Assembly: GCF_018372875.1 (NCBI RefSeq)
Contig: NZ_JAHAIF010000002.1
Coordinates: 1-64,000 of the forward strand
DNA: 64,000 nucleotides
DNA from: Clostridium sp.
Lineage (GTDB): Bacteria > Bacillota > Clostridia > Clostridiales > Clostridiaceae
Direction of reading: 5' to 3'
Part shown: positions 16,750 to 25,067 of the stretch, piece by piece
How positions within the stretch are numbered: position 1 is the stretch's first letter
How the letters are laid out: each line of letters starts with the position of its first letter
Program-made: the position numbers and the translations under genes
The notes under the pieces: model-generated
The model's database searches: none
What the model was told of the DNA's origin: nothing
The model's input: only the letters and a program-made list of their open reading frames with translations

Positions 16750-18969
16750 TTAATCTCCATAGTCATTATTTAATTCAAGTTTAACTGTTGTTCCTTTTTC
16801 AATTAATTCACCATAAGGAATACTTTGACTTTGAACCATTCCTTCACCATCTACCGAATACTTAAGTCCTAGTGAGCCTAATAGCGCTGATGCTTTCTCT
16901 AAAGAATATCCTCTAATATCAGGCATTATAACTCTTGTTAAGTTTTCTGATTCGCCCTCAGTATAAAGTGTTATTTTCGATCCTTCTTTTACTGCATATC
17001 CTGGGAATGGTGTCATTGATTTTACATAGGATCCATTTCCAACAACTTCACACTCTAACTTTTGTTCTTTTATAATCTTTTTAGCTTCTTCTATATTCTT
17101 TCCTCTTACTTCTGGAACTGTAACTTCTTTTACTATTGAAACAGCATTTTCTGATGAGAACTTACCTTCCAAGTAATTGAATATATTTGTAAATAAAGTT
17201 TTAGCATATGGTGTACATACAGGACCTGCATAATACACTCCAGTTCCTGGTTCATCTACAGATATCATGACAGTTACCTTTGGATCATCTACAGGGGCCA
17301 TACCCACAAAAGTTGATAAATACTTGGAAGATGAATAAGTACCATTTTCAACTTTTTGTGCAGTACCTGTTTTACCACCAATATGATATCCTTCCATGAA
17401 AGTACCTTTTCCTGATCCTGAAGTAACAACTCTTTCAAGGTATTTTCTTAATTGAGCTGTATTTTCTTCAGATGCTAATCTCTTAGTTGTAGCTTCAAAG
17501 GATTCATCAATTACTCTTGTTCCATTGTCATCTTTATGAGTAATTTCTTTCATTATATGAGGTTGAATCCATGTACCTCCATTAGCTACAGTATTAAATG
17601 CAGCCATATATTGAACAGAATTTACTGTGTTAGTTTGTCCAAAAGATATTGTAACTAAGTCTGTAATTGACATATCTGCAGCCTTCTTTATAATTCCCTT
17701 TGCTTCACCTGGTAAATCCACACCAGAAATTTGTCCAAAACCAAATTTCTTAATATACTCAACTAAGGTTTCACTACCAATCTTTTCACCAAGCTGCATA
17801 AATCCAACGTTACATGAATTCTGAATTATTTCTCCAAATGTTTGAGTACCATGTCCTCCAGACTTCCAACACTTTATTCTTCTATTACCATATGTTAGAC
17901 TTCCATTACAGGTGAATGTATCATTTTCTGAAACCAAACCTTCCTCCATAGCAGTAATAGCAGTAATTACCTTAAATATAGATCCTGGCTCAAAGGTATC
18001 ATTTACTAACCTATTTCTCCACATTTTTTGAAGTTTTTCTCCGTCAGTTTCTCCTGTAAAATTCTCTATTCCATCATAAGGATTATTAGGATCAAAATCA
18101 GGTTTATTTACCATAGCAAGTATTTCTCCTGTCTTAGGGTCCATTACTAAAACAGAAACTGCCTTAGCCTTATGATCAATTAATGCTTGAGAGGCTACAT
18201 TTTCAGCAAAAAATTGTATATTTTCATCTATGGTTAAAGTTACATCTTTTCCATCAACGGGATTAGTAAATTGTGAAATTGTGTAAGGGAATCCTCCACT
18301 TTGACTTTCTAGCTCAGTTATCTTTCTTCCTGGAACACCAGAAAGTACACTATTATATTGTAACTCTATCCCTGTAAGACCTTCACCATCACTATTTGTT
18401 GATCCTAAAACGTGGGACAAAAAAGACCCATTAGGATAATATCTTTTAGTATCTGGCGAAACAATTATTCCAGACAATTTTTTATCCTTTATTAGTTTCT
18501 TTAAATTATCAGCTTGTTCTTTTTCTATCCTTCTTATTAAAGTAGCTGCACCTGCATCTTTACCACTTGGAAGTTTTGTTTCCAACTTTTTCTGAACATC
18601 TTTAGTTTCCATACCTACTGCTTCAGCAATTAAAGGTGCAAGCTCTGCACTAGACTTATATCCATTATTATTTTCTATGCTGTTTTTATAGTATGATCTA
18701 ATTGCATTTAAGTCAAAATCAACTCTATAAACATTAGCAGAAACAGCTAGTTCCACACCATTTCTATCTAATATTCTCCCTCTTCTAGCATCAATTTTTA
18801 CTTCGCTTGTCCACTGCTCCTTGGCCATTGCAGAATATTCAGCATGTTTTCCAATCATTATGTAAGCTAGTCTTACACTTAAAACAAAGAATAGAAACGT
18901 CAACCCTACTAGAGCCAAACTCATTCTCTTCTTCATTGAAGCTTTGTCTCTGAATCTACTATTCTTCAC
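16750..18969 (-). CDS. Class B penicillin-binding protein with PASTA domains (SpoVD/FtsI)
   Basis: 739 residues: an N-terminal transmembrane anchor (about 15-38), a dimerisation domain with R-R-G-R-I-L-D-R-N-G (about 57), and the transpeptidase domain. Active-site motifs are P-G-S-I-F-K (Ser-x-x-Lys, about 325), S-C-N (about 387) and G-G-K-T-G-T-A-Q-K (about 550). Two PASTA domains follow (about 610-675 and 675-735). It crosslinks septal peptidoglycan with FtsW. The start is GTG, 7 bp after GGAGG; the nearer ATG is out of frame and stops after four codons. The architecture matches both clostridial SpoVD and vegetative FtsI, which I cannot separate. Confidence 0.92.
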   Translation of the reverse strand: MKNSRFRDKASMKKRMSLALVGLTFLFFVLSVRLAYIMIGKHAEYSAMAKEQWTSEVKIDARRGRILDRNGVELAVSANVYRVDFDLNAIRSYYKNSIENNNGYKSSAELAPLIAEAVGMETKDVQKKLETKLPSGKDAGAATLIRRIEKEQADNLKKLIKDKKLSGIIVSPDTKRYYPNGSFLSHVLGSTNSDGEGLTGIELQYNSVLSGVPGRKITELESQSGGFPYTISQFTNPVDGKDVTLTIDENIQFFAENVASQALIDHKAKAVSVLVMDPKTGEILAMVNKPDFDPNNPYDGIENFTGETDGEKLQKMWRNRLVNDTFEPGSIFKVITAITAMEEGLVSENDTFTCNGSLTYGNRRIKCWKSGGHGTQTFGEIIQNSCNVGFMQLGEKIGSETLVEYIKKFGFGQISGVDLPGEAKGIIKKAADMSITDLVTISFGQTNTVNSVQYMAAFNTVANGGTWIQPHIMKEITHKDDNGTRVIDESFEATTKRLASEENTAQLRKYLERVVTSGSGKGTFMEGYHIGGKTGTAQKVENGTYSSSKYLSTFVGMAPVDDPKVTVMISVDEPGTGVYYAGPVCTPYAKTLFTNIFNYLEGKFSSENAVSIVKEVTVPEVRGKNIEEAKKIIKEQKLECEVVGNGSYVKSMTPFPGYAVKEGSKITLYTEGESENLTRVIMPDIRGYSLEKASALLGSLGLKYSVDGEGMVQSQSIPYGELIEKGTTVKLELNNDYGD

Positions 18970-19033
18970 TCATATTCCTCCATCTATCATTGTTCCAGTA
19001 GCTAAGTCATATAAAATATAAGGGATGCTACTA

Positions 19034-19534
19034 TTAATCTAGTGCATCCATTATTTTAGCAAACAATCCACTCTTATTATTATCTTTTGCATTAGTTTCA
19101 TCATTTTCTAAATCTTCAAAATAGTTTCCTGATAAATCCATCTGTAACATTTCATCCTTTGTAGCTACTACCATCCCTAATTTCTCCTCAGCATTAGTTT
19201 TGATATTATCTAATGATGCTACTTTTAGGAGTTCAACTCTTAATGCTTCATTTTCATCATCAACGCTTTTAATTTCGCTGTTAAGTTTTGCTAAATCATT
19301 TTGCATTGAATATACCTTAGTATCTCTTGCTATTGTTATAAATCCTAATATTGCAATTGCAGCGGCTATTTGACGTGCACCCCTTCTCTTACGTCTTTCC
19401 TCTTCACGTTTTCTTCTCTTTCTTTCTCTCTTTGCCTTTTGTAGTTCCTCATATCTTTTTCTGTCAGTTTCACTACTTCTTCTTGGCTGAGCTGCTGTAT
19501 TCCCTCTTATATATTCATACTCTTTTACTTTCAT
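19034..19534 (-). CDS. FtsL-like division protein
   Basis: 166 residues from the ATG at 19534. A strongly basic cytoplasmic part (about 15-55, many Arg/Lys) is followed by one transmembrane segment (about 54-70), a coiled coil (about 75-110) and an acidic tail. The position between rsmH and the PBP gene, and the short bitopic coiled-coil topology, point to FtsL, which has little sequence conservation. A GTG three codons upstream lies within the GGGGAT ribosome site, so the ATG is preferred. Confidence 0.75.
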   Translation of the reverse strand: MKVKEYEYIRGNTAAQPRRSSETDRKRYEELQKAKRERKRRKREEERRKRRGARQIAAAIAILGFITIARDTKVYSMQNDLAKLNSEIKSVDDENEALRVELLKVASLDNIKTNAEEKLGMVVATKDEMLQMDLSGNYFEDLENDETNAKDNNKSGLFAKIMDALD

Positions 19535-19568
19535 TTTATTCACATCCCCATTTTTTTATAACTAATCT

Positions 19569-20501
19569 CTAAAATCTCTCTATAACTCTTAACTTAGCAC
19601 TTCTACTTCTTGGATTTTCTTCTACTTCTTCTTTTGATGGTTCAATAGCTTTTCTTGATATAAGCTTAACTAAAGGTTTCTTCCCACATACACAGATTGG
19701 GAATTCCTTTGGACAAGTACACGGATTTGCAAGATCTCTAAACTTTAACTTTACAATCCTATCTTCTAAGGAATGGAAGGTTATAATTGCCATTCTTCCA
19801 CCTTTATTTAACCTATTTACCCCATCTTCAATAGCTTTATTTAAAATTTCCAGCTCCCCATTCACTTCAATTCTAATAGCTTGAAAGGTTCTTTTAGCAG
19901 GATGAGGACCTTCTCTTCTAGCTTTTGCAGGTATTGCTGCCTTTATTATGTCAACAAGCTCTAGAGTAGTTTCTATTGGCTTTTCTTCTCTTCTATTAAC
20001 TATAAATTCCGCTATCCTTTTTGCAAACTTTTCCTCACCATAATCTCTTATAATTCTCCAAAGATCCTCCATGGAGTAACTATTAACTATGTCATAAGCA
20101 GAGAACTCTCTTTCTCTGTTCATTCTCATATCTAAAGGAGCATCTTTCATATAACTAAAGCCTCTTTCTCCTTCATCTAATTGATAAGAGGACACCCCAA
20201 GATCCATTAATATTCCATCAACTTTTGGTATTTCTAATTCTTCTAAAATACTATCTATATTATGAAAATTATTATGGACTAACTTCTTATTTTCATATTC
20301 CTTTAATCTTTCACCAGCTGCTTTTAAAGCATCTGTATCCTGATCTATTCCTACCAATAAACCATCCTTTGATAACCTTTGTAATATATGAGATGAATGA
20401 CCTGCTCCCCCTAGGGTACAGTCTACATAAATTCCATCATCTTTTATATTTAAGGCATCAAGACATTCATTTAATAAAACTGAAACGTGTTTAAATTCCA
20501 T
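19569..20501 (-). CDS. rsmH: RsmH 16S rRNA C1402 N4-methyltransferase
   Basis: 310 residues. Signatures are H-V-S-V-L-L-N-E at the start, the SAM site [10 protein letters not shown] (about 26-35), [10 protein letters not shown] (about 98) and [10 protein letters not shown] (about 240). It methylates C1402 of 16S rRNA (with RsmI). I use the ATG at 20501 with GGAG 8 bp upstream; a TTG two codons earlier is too close to that site. It lies between mraZ and the ftsL-like gene as in most dcw clusters. Confidence 0.95.
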   Translation of the reverse strand: MEFKHVSVLLNECLDALNIKDDGIYVDCTLGGAGHSSHILQRLSKDGLLVGIDQDTDALKAAGERLKEYENKKLVHNNFHNIDSILEELEIPKVDGILMDLGVSSYQLDEGERGFSYMKDAPLDMRMNREREFSAYDIVNSYSMEDLWRIIRDYGEEKFAKRIAEFIVNRREEKPIETTLELVDIIKAAIPAKARREGPHPAKRTFQAIRIEVNGELEILNKAIEDGVNRLNKGGRMAIITFHSLEDRIVKLKFRDLANPCTCPKEFPICVCGKKPLVKLISRKAIEPSKEEVEENPRSRSAKLRVIERF

Positions 20502-20513
20502 TGTCAAAACTCC

Positions 20514-20942
20514 TTATATTCCTAAGTCACTCATTTTTTCTGCAATTGATTCAAAATCAACATTAGAATCATTGTATTCTTGCCACTTTTCTTTACTCCA
20601 TATTTCTACTCTAGTTAATACTCCTATACTTACTATTTCCTTTTCTATTCCTGCATATTCTTTAAGATTTTGTGGAATCAATCCTCTTCCTTGCTTGTCC
20701 ATCTCTATTTCACATGCTCCTGCAAAGAAAAACCTTACAAAAGATCGAGCATCTCTATTGGTAAGAGGTAGAGTTTTCATCTTTTCTTCTAAATTTTTCC
20801 ATTCATCTTGTGGGTAAGCATATAGGCATCCATCTAGCCCCTTTGTAATAACAAACTTATTACCTAGCTCCTCCCTTAACTTGGAGGGTACAATCATTCT
20901 GTTTTTACTATCTAAGGCATGTTGATATTCACCAATAAACAT
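20514..20942 (-). CDS. mraZ: MraZ transcriptional regulator
   Basis: 142 residues with two AbrB-like repeats, each with the D-x-x-x-R core: [13 protein letters not shown] (about 10-22) and [10 protein letters not shown] (about 81-90). MraZ forms a ring and binds direct repeats upstream of its own operon, usually repressing it. Four such repeats are visible just upstream (20981-21016). It is the first gene of the wall/division operon. Confidence 0.95.
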   Translation of the reverse strand: MFIGEYQHALDSKNRMIVPSKLREELGNKFVITKGLDGCLYAYPQDEWKNLEEKMKTLPLTNRDARSFVRFFFAGACEIEMDKQGRGLIPQNLKEYAGIEKEIVSIGVLTRVEIWSKEKWQEYNDSNVDFESIAEKMSDLGI

Positions 20943-20980
20943 TTTTGTACTCCTCTATATACTTTATAGTGATTTTGCTC

Positions 20981-21016
20981 TACTTTCAACCACTTTACAC
21001 CACTTTTACCCACTTT
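20981..21016 (-). promoter_or_regulatory. MraZ-binding direct repeats
   Basis: On the minus strand AAAGTG occurs at 21011-21016, 21001-21006 and 20991-20996, and AAAGTA at 20981-20986. The spacing is exactly 10 bp, one helical turn. AAAGTG-type repeats at this spacing are the known MraZ operator design in Mollicutes, and TGGGN repeats are used in E. coli. They lie 39-74 bp before the mraZ ATG. Confidence 0.85.
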
Positions 21017-21077
21017 TTTATAAATATTCGAGAAAACTTTATAAATCCCTTCTATAATTGCGAAATAATTTGCATTT

Positions 21078-21122
21078 TTTCAAAAAAAATAGAAGAGACA
21101 TCTAAAAAGATATCTCTTCTTT
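21078..21122 (-). terminator. Terminator after ychF
   Basis: AGAAGAGATATCT pairs with AGATGTCTCTTCT on the minus strand, followed by a run of eight T. It separates ychF from the mraZ promoter region. Confidence 0.88.
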
Positions 21123-21138
21123 AAAACCGCAGTTTACT

Positions 21139-22236
21139 TTATACATTAAATCTAAAGTTAACTACATCTCCATCTTCCATTATATAGTCTTTTCCTTCTA
21201 ATCTATAAAGACCTTTTTCTTTAGCTTTTGCTTCTGAACCACATTCAACTAAATCGTTGTAAGCAACAACTTCAGCTCTAATAAATCCTCTTTCAATATC
21301 TGAGTGAATCTTTCCTGCTGCTTGTGGAGCTTTTGTTCCAGCTTTAATTGTCCAAGCTCTTACTTCTTGAACACCAGCTGTTAAGAAACTCATAAGTCCT
21401 AATAATTTATAAGAAGCTCTTATAAGCTTATCTAATCCTGATTCATCTAATCCATATTCTGAAAGCATTTCTGCCTTTTCTTCTTCATCAAGACCTGATA
21501 ATTGTTCTTCAAGGCTAGCACATACTATCATAACTTCTGCTTTTTCAGCCTTAGCATATTCTTGAACTTTCTTTACATAATCATTTTCTAAGTTTCCACT
21601 CATTAAATCATCTTCAGATATGTTACATGCATATAAAACTGGCTTTGAAGTTATTAAGAATAAACTTTTTACAAATACCATTTCTTCTTCAGTAAAATCT
21701 AATGATCTAGCTGGTAAATTCTTTTCTAATTGAGCCTTTATTTTTTCCATTATTGCATATTCTGCCTTAGCTGTTTTGTCACCAGATCTAACAAGCTTTA
21801 ATGATTTTTCCATTCTTCTTTCTAGAATTTCTAAATCTGAAAATATAAGCTCTAAGTTGATAGTTTCTATATCTCTTATTGGATCAACGCTTCCTTCTAC
21901 GTGAACAACATTTTCATCATCAAAACATCTAACAACATGTACTATTGAAGCTACTTCTCTTATATGAGAAAGGAACTTATTTCCTAAACCTTCTCCTTTA
22001 GAAGCTCCTTTAACTAGTCCTGCAATATCATAGAATTCTATTGCTGTATAAACTTTTCTTTTAGTATTATACATTTTTTCTAGTACATCTAGTCTCTTAT
22101 CTGGTACTGATACAACACCAACGTTTGGTTCTATAGTACAGAATGGATAGTTAGCTGATTCTGCTCCTGCCTTTGTAATTGCGTTAAATAAGGTACTTTT
22201 CCCTACGTTTGGTAAACCTACTATTCCTAATTTCAT
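21139..22236 (-). CDS. ychF: YchF/Obg-family GTPase/ATPase
   Basis: 365 residues from the ATG at 22236, the normal YchF length. The G1 motif is G-L-P-N-V-G-K-S-T-L-F (about 6-16), and Y-D-I-A-G-L-V-K-G-A-S marks switch II. A C-terminal TGS domain ends with M-E-D-G-D-V-V-N-F-R-F. It is a ribosome-associated P-loop protein that prefers ATP. The ten extra codons upstream are rejected because GAAAGGAATG lies directly before this ATG. It is a single gene. Confidence 0.94.
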   Translation of the reverse strand: MKLGIVGLPNVGKSTLFNAITKAGAESANYPFCTIEPNVGVVSVPDKRLDVLEKMYNTKRKVYTAIEFYDIAGLVKGASKGEGLGNKFLSHIREVASIVHVVRCFDDENVVHVEGSVDPIRDIETINLELIFSDLEILERRMEKSLKLVRSGDKTAKAEYAIMEKIKAQLEKNLPARSLDFTEEEMVFVKSLFLITSKPVLYACNISEDDLMSGNLENDYVKKVQEYAKAEKAEVMIVCASLEEQLSGLDEEEKAEMLSEYGLDESGLDKLIRASYKLLGLMSFLTAGVQEVRAWTIKAGTKAPQAAGKIHSDIERGFIRAEVVAYNDLVECGSEAKAKEKGLYRLEGKDYIMEDGDVVNFRFNV

Positions 22237-22266
22237 ATTCTTACATTCCTTTCTTCCTAAAAACAT

Positions 22267-22661
22267 TCCACCTAATGTCGTAAAAAATGGTTTAAAAGCT
22301 ATTAGTGTTTAAACTTCAAACTTTTAAACCATTGCTTTTCCTAAATATGCAATGTTACTTAACTTAAATGCATCCACTGTTTACATCATAAGTCTAATTA
22401 TATGTATTTATTTGATTTTTTTCAATACCTTTCACCATGTTTTAGATTTCCTTTATATCAAATAAAATAAAAAGGAGGAATTAAGTCCTTTTTATTCTCA
22501 ATTTAAATAATACTGTTAGGCAAAACATTCGTTATATATAGTTAATACTCCAACACACTTTTCCAAATAGCATAAATAAGTTGTTGCATATTATTCCAGT
22601 ATTTTAGGTGGACATAATACAAATAATAACCTTGAAATTCAAAAAGAAATTAGGTGATTAT
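22267..22661. other. Divergent intergenic region between ychF and pdaA
   Basis: About 400 bp without a convincing gene. It contains two inverted repeats. AATGGTTTAAAAG (22286-22298) pairs perfectly with 22321-22333 around a 22-base loop holding its own GTTTAAAC palindrome. AATAAAAAGGA (22466-22476) pairs with 22486-22496 and is terminator-like. A CATATTA at about 22587 resembles the -10 of a sporulation sigma factor for pdaA, but no clear -35 accompanies it. Confidence 0.6.
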
Positions 22662-23444
22662 ATGAAGAAAAATTTATTTGTATTTGCTCTTTTAATAGCT
22701 TTAATTGTTTCTATAATTCCTATGAATGTTATGGCTCTTACAGCTAGTGACACTACAGAACTTAATTGGTATTACGTTGCAAGAGTAAAAGGGGAAACAC
22801 CTGAACCTGCAAAAGAATCTGTATCATTTTTAAAAGAATGTGGAGGATATTATGTAGGTGACACTTCTCAAAAAGTTTTATATTTAACTTTTGATGAAGG
22901 GTATGAGAAAGGTTACACTGGAGCAATACTTGATACTCTTAAGGAACTTAAAATACCAGCTGCCTTTTTTGTTGTCAAGCCATACATAGATAGCGAACCT
23001 GAATTAATAAAGAGAATGGTTGATGAAGGTCACTTAGTTTGTAATCATTCTAATCATCATCCATCTATGGCTTCAATTACTGATGCTGAAAAATTTAAAA
23101 AGGAATTAACTGATGTTGAGGATGCATTTAAAGAGCTAACAGGAAAAGATATGCCAAAATACTTTAGACCTCCAATGGGAAAATATTCAAAGAAATCTTT
23201 AGAGATGACAAAAGCTTTAGGATATAAATCTATCTTCTGGAGCTTTGCTTATAAAGATTGGTTAGTTGATGATCAACCTAGTGAAAGTTTTGCTATAGAA
23301 AAAATAAAAAAAGGTGCTCATCCTGGAGGAATTTTATTGCTTCACGCAGTTTCAAATACAAACACAAAAATTATGAAGCAAGTATTAAGTGATCTACAAG
23401 CTGAAGGCTATGTATTTAAATCTCTTGATGAGCTGCCTGAATAA
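22662..23444 (+). CDS. pdaA: PdaA-type peptidoglycan N-acetylmuramic acid deacetylase
   Basis: 260 residues from the ATG at 22662 behind AGGTGAT; the 18 upstream codons look untranslated. A signal peptide (about 1-23) ends after V-M-A. The NodB deacetylase domain has L-T-F-D-E-G-Y-E (about 67-74), where most PdaA has TFDNGYE, then N-H-S-N-H-H-P-S (metal His) and R-P-P-M-G-K-Y-S (about 165). PdaA makes muramic-delta-lactam in the spore cortex, needed for germination. It is a single gene with a strong terminator. Confidence 0.9.
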   Translation: MKKNLFVFALLIALIVSIIPMNVMALTASDTTELNWYYVARVKGETPEPAKESVSFLKECGGYYVGDTSQKVLYLTFDEGYEKGYTGAILDTLKELKIPAAFFVVKPYIDSEPELIKRMVDEGHLVCNHSNHHPSMASITDAEKFKKELTDVEDAFKELTGKDMPKYFRPPMGKYSKKSLEMTKALGYKSIFWSFAYKDWLVDDQPSESFAIEKIKKGAHPGGILLLHAVSNTNTKIMKQVLSDLQAEGYVFKSLDELPE

Positions 23445-23456
23445 AATTTCACAAAC

Positions 23457-23490
23457 AAAAAGTATAGGAATTTTTCCCTATACTTTTTTC
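23457..23490 (+). terminator. Terminator after pdaA
   Basis: AAAAAGTATAGG and CCTATACTTTTTT form an A/T-flanked stem with a T-rich loop, 13 bp past the stop. Confidence 0.88.
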
Positions 23491-23558
23491 TAGTATTTAT
23501 ATATTTTTATAAATATATATTCTTATATTGTTATATTTATAAGAATTAATGAAAGGCT

Positions 23559-23691
23559 TTATTCTATAATTATATCCTTTTTATCAACTGTATCTCCATA
23601 AGCTGGCCTCAAAGTTTTATTATAAGCTAAGGCATCTTCTCTTCCATCTTTCAAAGCTTCAAAGGCTTCTATGTTCTGATCAAACTTTAAC
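23559..23691 (-). pseudogene. C-terminal remnant of an amino-acid ABC substrate-binding protein
   Basis: On the minus strand a 44-codon open stretch runs from just after a TAG (about 23692) to a TAA at 23559-23561. It begins L-K-F-D-Q-N-I-E-A-F and continues A-L-K-D-G-R-E-D-A-L-A-Y, then ends D-I-I-I-E. The pattern D-Q-x-x-E-A-x-x-A-L-x-x-G-R-x-D-A resembles the C-terminal lobe of family 3 extracellular solute-binding proteins. It has no start codon or ribosome site. It lies directly behind the cyclodeaminase-like gene, so it looks like debris of a deleted transporter gene. Confidence 0.6.
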
Positions 23692-23709
23692 TACTTTATT
23701 GCTAAAATA

Positions 23710-24357
23710 CTAAAATGGATATATTTCATTATTCATTTTCTTTACAATACTGTCTTTTCTCTTAATTGATTTCTCTTCTAATTCAACTAACTCTGACTCA
23801 ACACTTTTTGCAAAAGGCTTATCTCTTAGTGAATTTAAATTAACTTTAACATTTACAATTGCACTTTCAATAGCTGCATGTAAAAGAATAGCTGCACATC
23901 CTGCATCTGATATAAGCATTCTATTTCCGTACTTTACAGCTACATCTATATTGTCATAAAAATTGTAACACTCCTTAGCAAGTTCTAAAGGAGCCTTCAT
24001 AGCTTTAACTGTTCCTTGAACTATAGCTGCACTCCTCATTTTCTTTTCTTCATCAGAAGCTTTAGGAAGTTTATAACAATCCATAAGTTTATTAAAATAT
24101 TCTCTATCCTGTTCCATTAATTCCATTGACTTCTTTATAAACTTACCACTTGCTTCTTTAAAGTCTAGTACTGTCTTTTTTGTTTCTCCATCCAAACTTT
24201 CAAAAGACTTTTTATTTACAGTCAATGAATACACCATTGAGTTTAAACTTCCAGAAAGAGCAGCTACAAGACCTGCTACACTTCCTCCACCTGGAGATGG
24301 TGATGAAGATGATAAATCTACCAAAAATTCATCTATTTTATAATCCTTAAACCTCAT
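23710..24357 (-). CDS. Cyclodeaminase/cyclohydrolase-family protein (FTCD C-terminal type)
   Basis: 215 residues. The N-terminus D-E-F-L-V-D-L-S-S-S-S-P-S-P-G-G-G-S-V-A matches the all-helical formiminotransferase-cyclodeaminase fold, with the glycine-rich P-G-G-G-S folate/phosphate motif at about 22-27. Stand-alone members include FchA (methenyl-THF cyclohydrolase) and histidine-degradation cyclodeaminases. No hut or Wood-Ljungdahl genes are adjacent, so the substrate is open. Confidence 0.8.
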   Translation of the reverse strand: MRFKDYKIDEFLVDLSSSSPSPGGGSVAGLVAALSGSLNSMVYSLTVNKKSFESLDGETKKTVLDFKEASGKFIKKSMELMEQDREYFNKLMDCYKLPKASDEEKKMRSAAIVQGTVKAMKAPLELAKECYNFYDNIDVAVKYGNRMLISDAGCAAILLHAAIESAIVNVKVNLNSLRDKPFAKSVESELVELEEKSIKRKDSIVKKMNNEIYPF

Positions 24358-24387
24358 ACTATTACCTACCTTCTAGTTTTTATCTAA

Positions 24388-24424
24388 TTATAAAAAAAAG
24401 AGTAACTTTTTACAAGTTACCCTT
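24388..24424 (-). terminator. Terminator after the nitroreductase gene
   Basis: GGGTAACTTG pairs with CAAGTTAC(T)C around an A-rich loop and is followed by eight T on the minus strand. Confidence 0.85.
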
Positions 24425-24429
24425 AGATT

Positions 24430-24966
24430 TTAATATGGATTATTGTATTCATTTTTAAAAGCAAACTCTTTACGATCCTTTGCTTTATGATGTTCTTTTT
24501 CTTCTGCTATCTCACCTACTGGAGTTATACCAATAATCTTATATTCATCAGGTATCTTAAGTATATCTTTTACCTCACCTTCATCCACAGCACCAATCCA
24601 TAATGTTCCATATCCTTCTGCTGTTGCTGCAAGAATTATATGTTCCATAGCAATAGCACCATCTACTAGATAAAAATCCTTCCCTTCAACCTCACCAGAA
24701 TCATCAGGTTTTGCAATAATAACCATAGTTATTGATGCCTCTTTTACAGCATTACATGCCTTATCATCTTTATTTCTTATGGTTTCTGCAATCTCATCCT
24801 TCTTATCTTTGTCATCAACTATTATAATTCTAAATGCGCTCCTATTTTTCCATGATGGAGCTCTCATAGCTGCTTCTATCATTTTATCTATTGATTCTTT
24901 TGAAATTTTACTATCCTTGTATTTAGAAATACTAGTCCTCTTTTTTATAACATCGAAAAATTCCAT
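24430..24966 (-). CDS. Nitroreductase-family flavoprotein
   Basis: 178 residues. The FMN-binding start is R-T-S-I-S-K-Y-K (about 10-17), followed by A-A-M-R-A-P-S-W-K-N-R (about 33-43) and a C-terminal G-Y-G-T-L-W-I-G-A-V. It is probably an NAD(P)H-dependent FMN oxidoreductase with unknown natural substrate. Family members often act as detoxifying nitro- or quinone reductases. It stands alone between the cyclodeaminase-like gene and the polysaccharide operon. Confidence 0.88.
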   Translation of the reverse strand: MEFFDVIKKRTSISKYKDSKISKESIDKMIEAAMRAPSWKNRSAFRIIIVDDKDKKDEIAETIRNKDDKACNAVKEASITMVIIAKPDDSGEVEGKDFYLVDGAIAMEHIILAATAEGYGTLWIGAVDEGEVKDILKIPDEYKIIGITPVGEIAEEKEHHKAKDRKEFAFKNEYNNPY

Positions 24967-25067
24967 TACTAAACACCATCCTATAAAATTATTCAGTATT
25001 AGAATTTCTCTCTTTCATATTTTTATACTATATAACTAAAGGTATAGCTATAATAAAGCATACAAAG

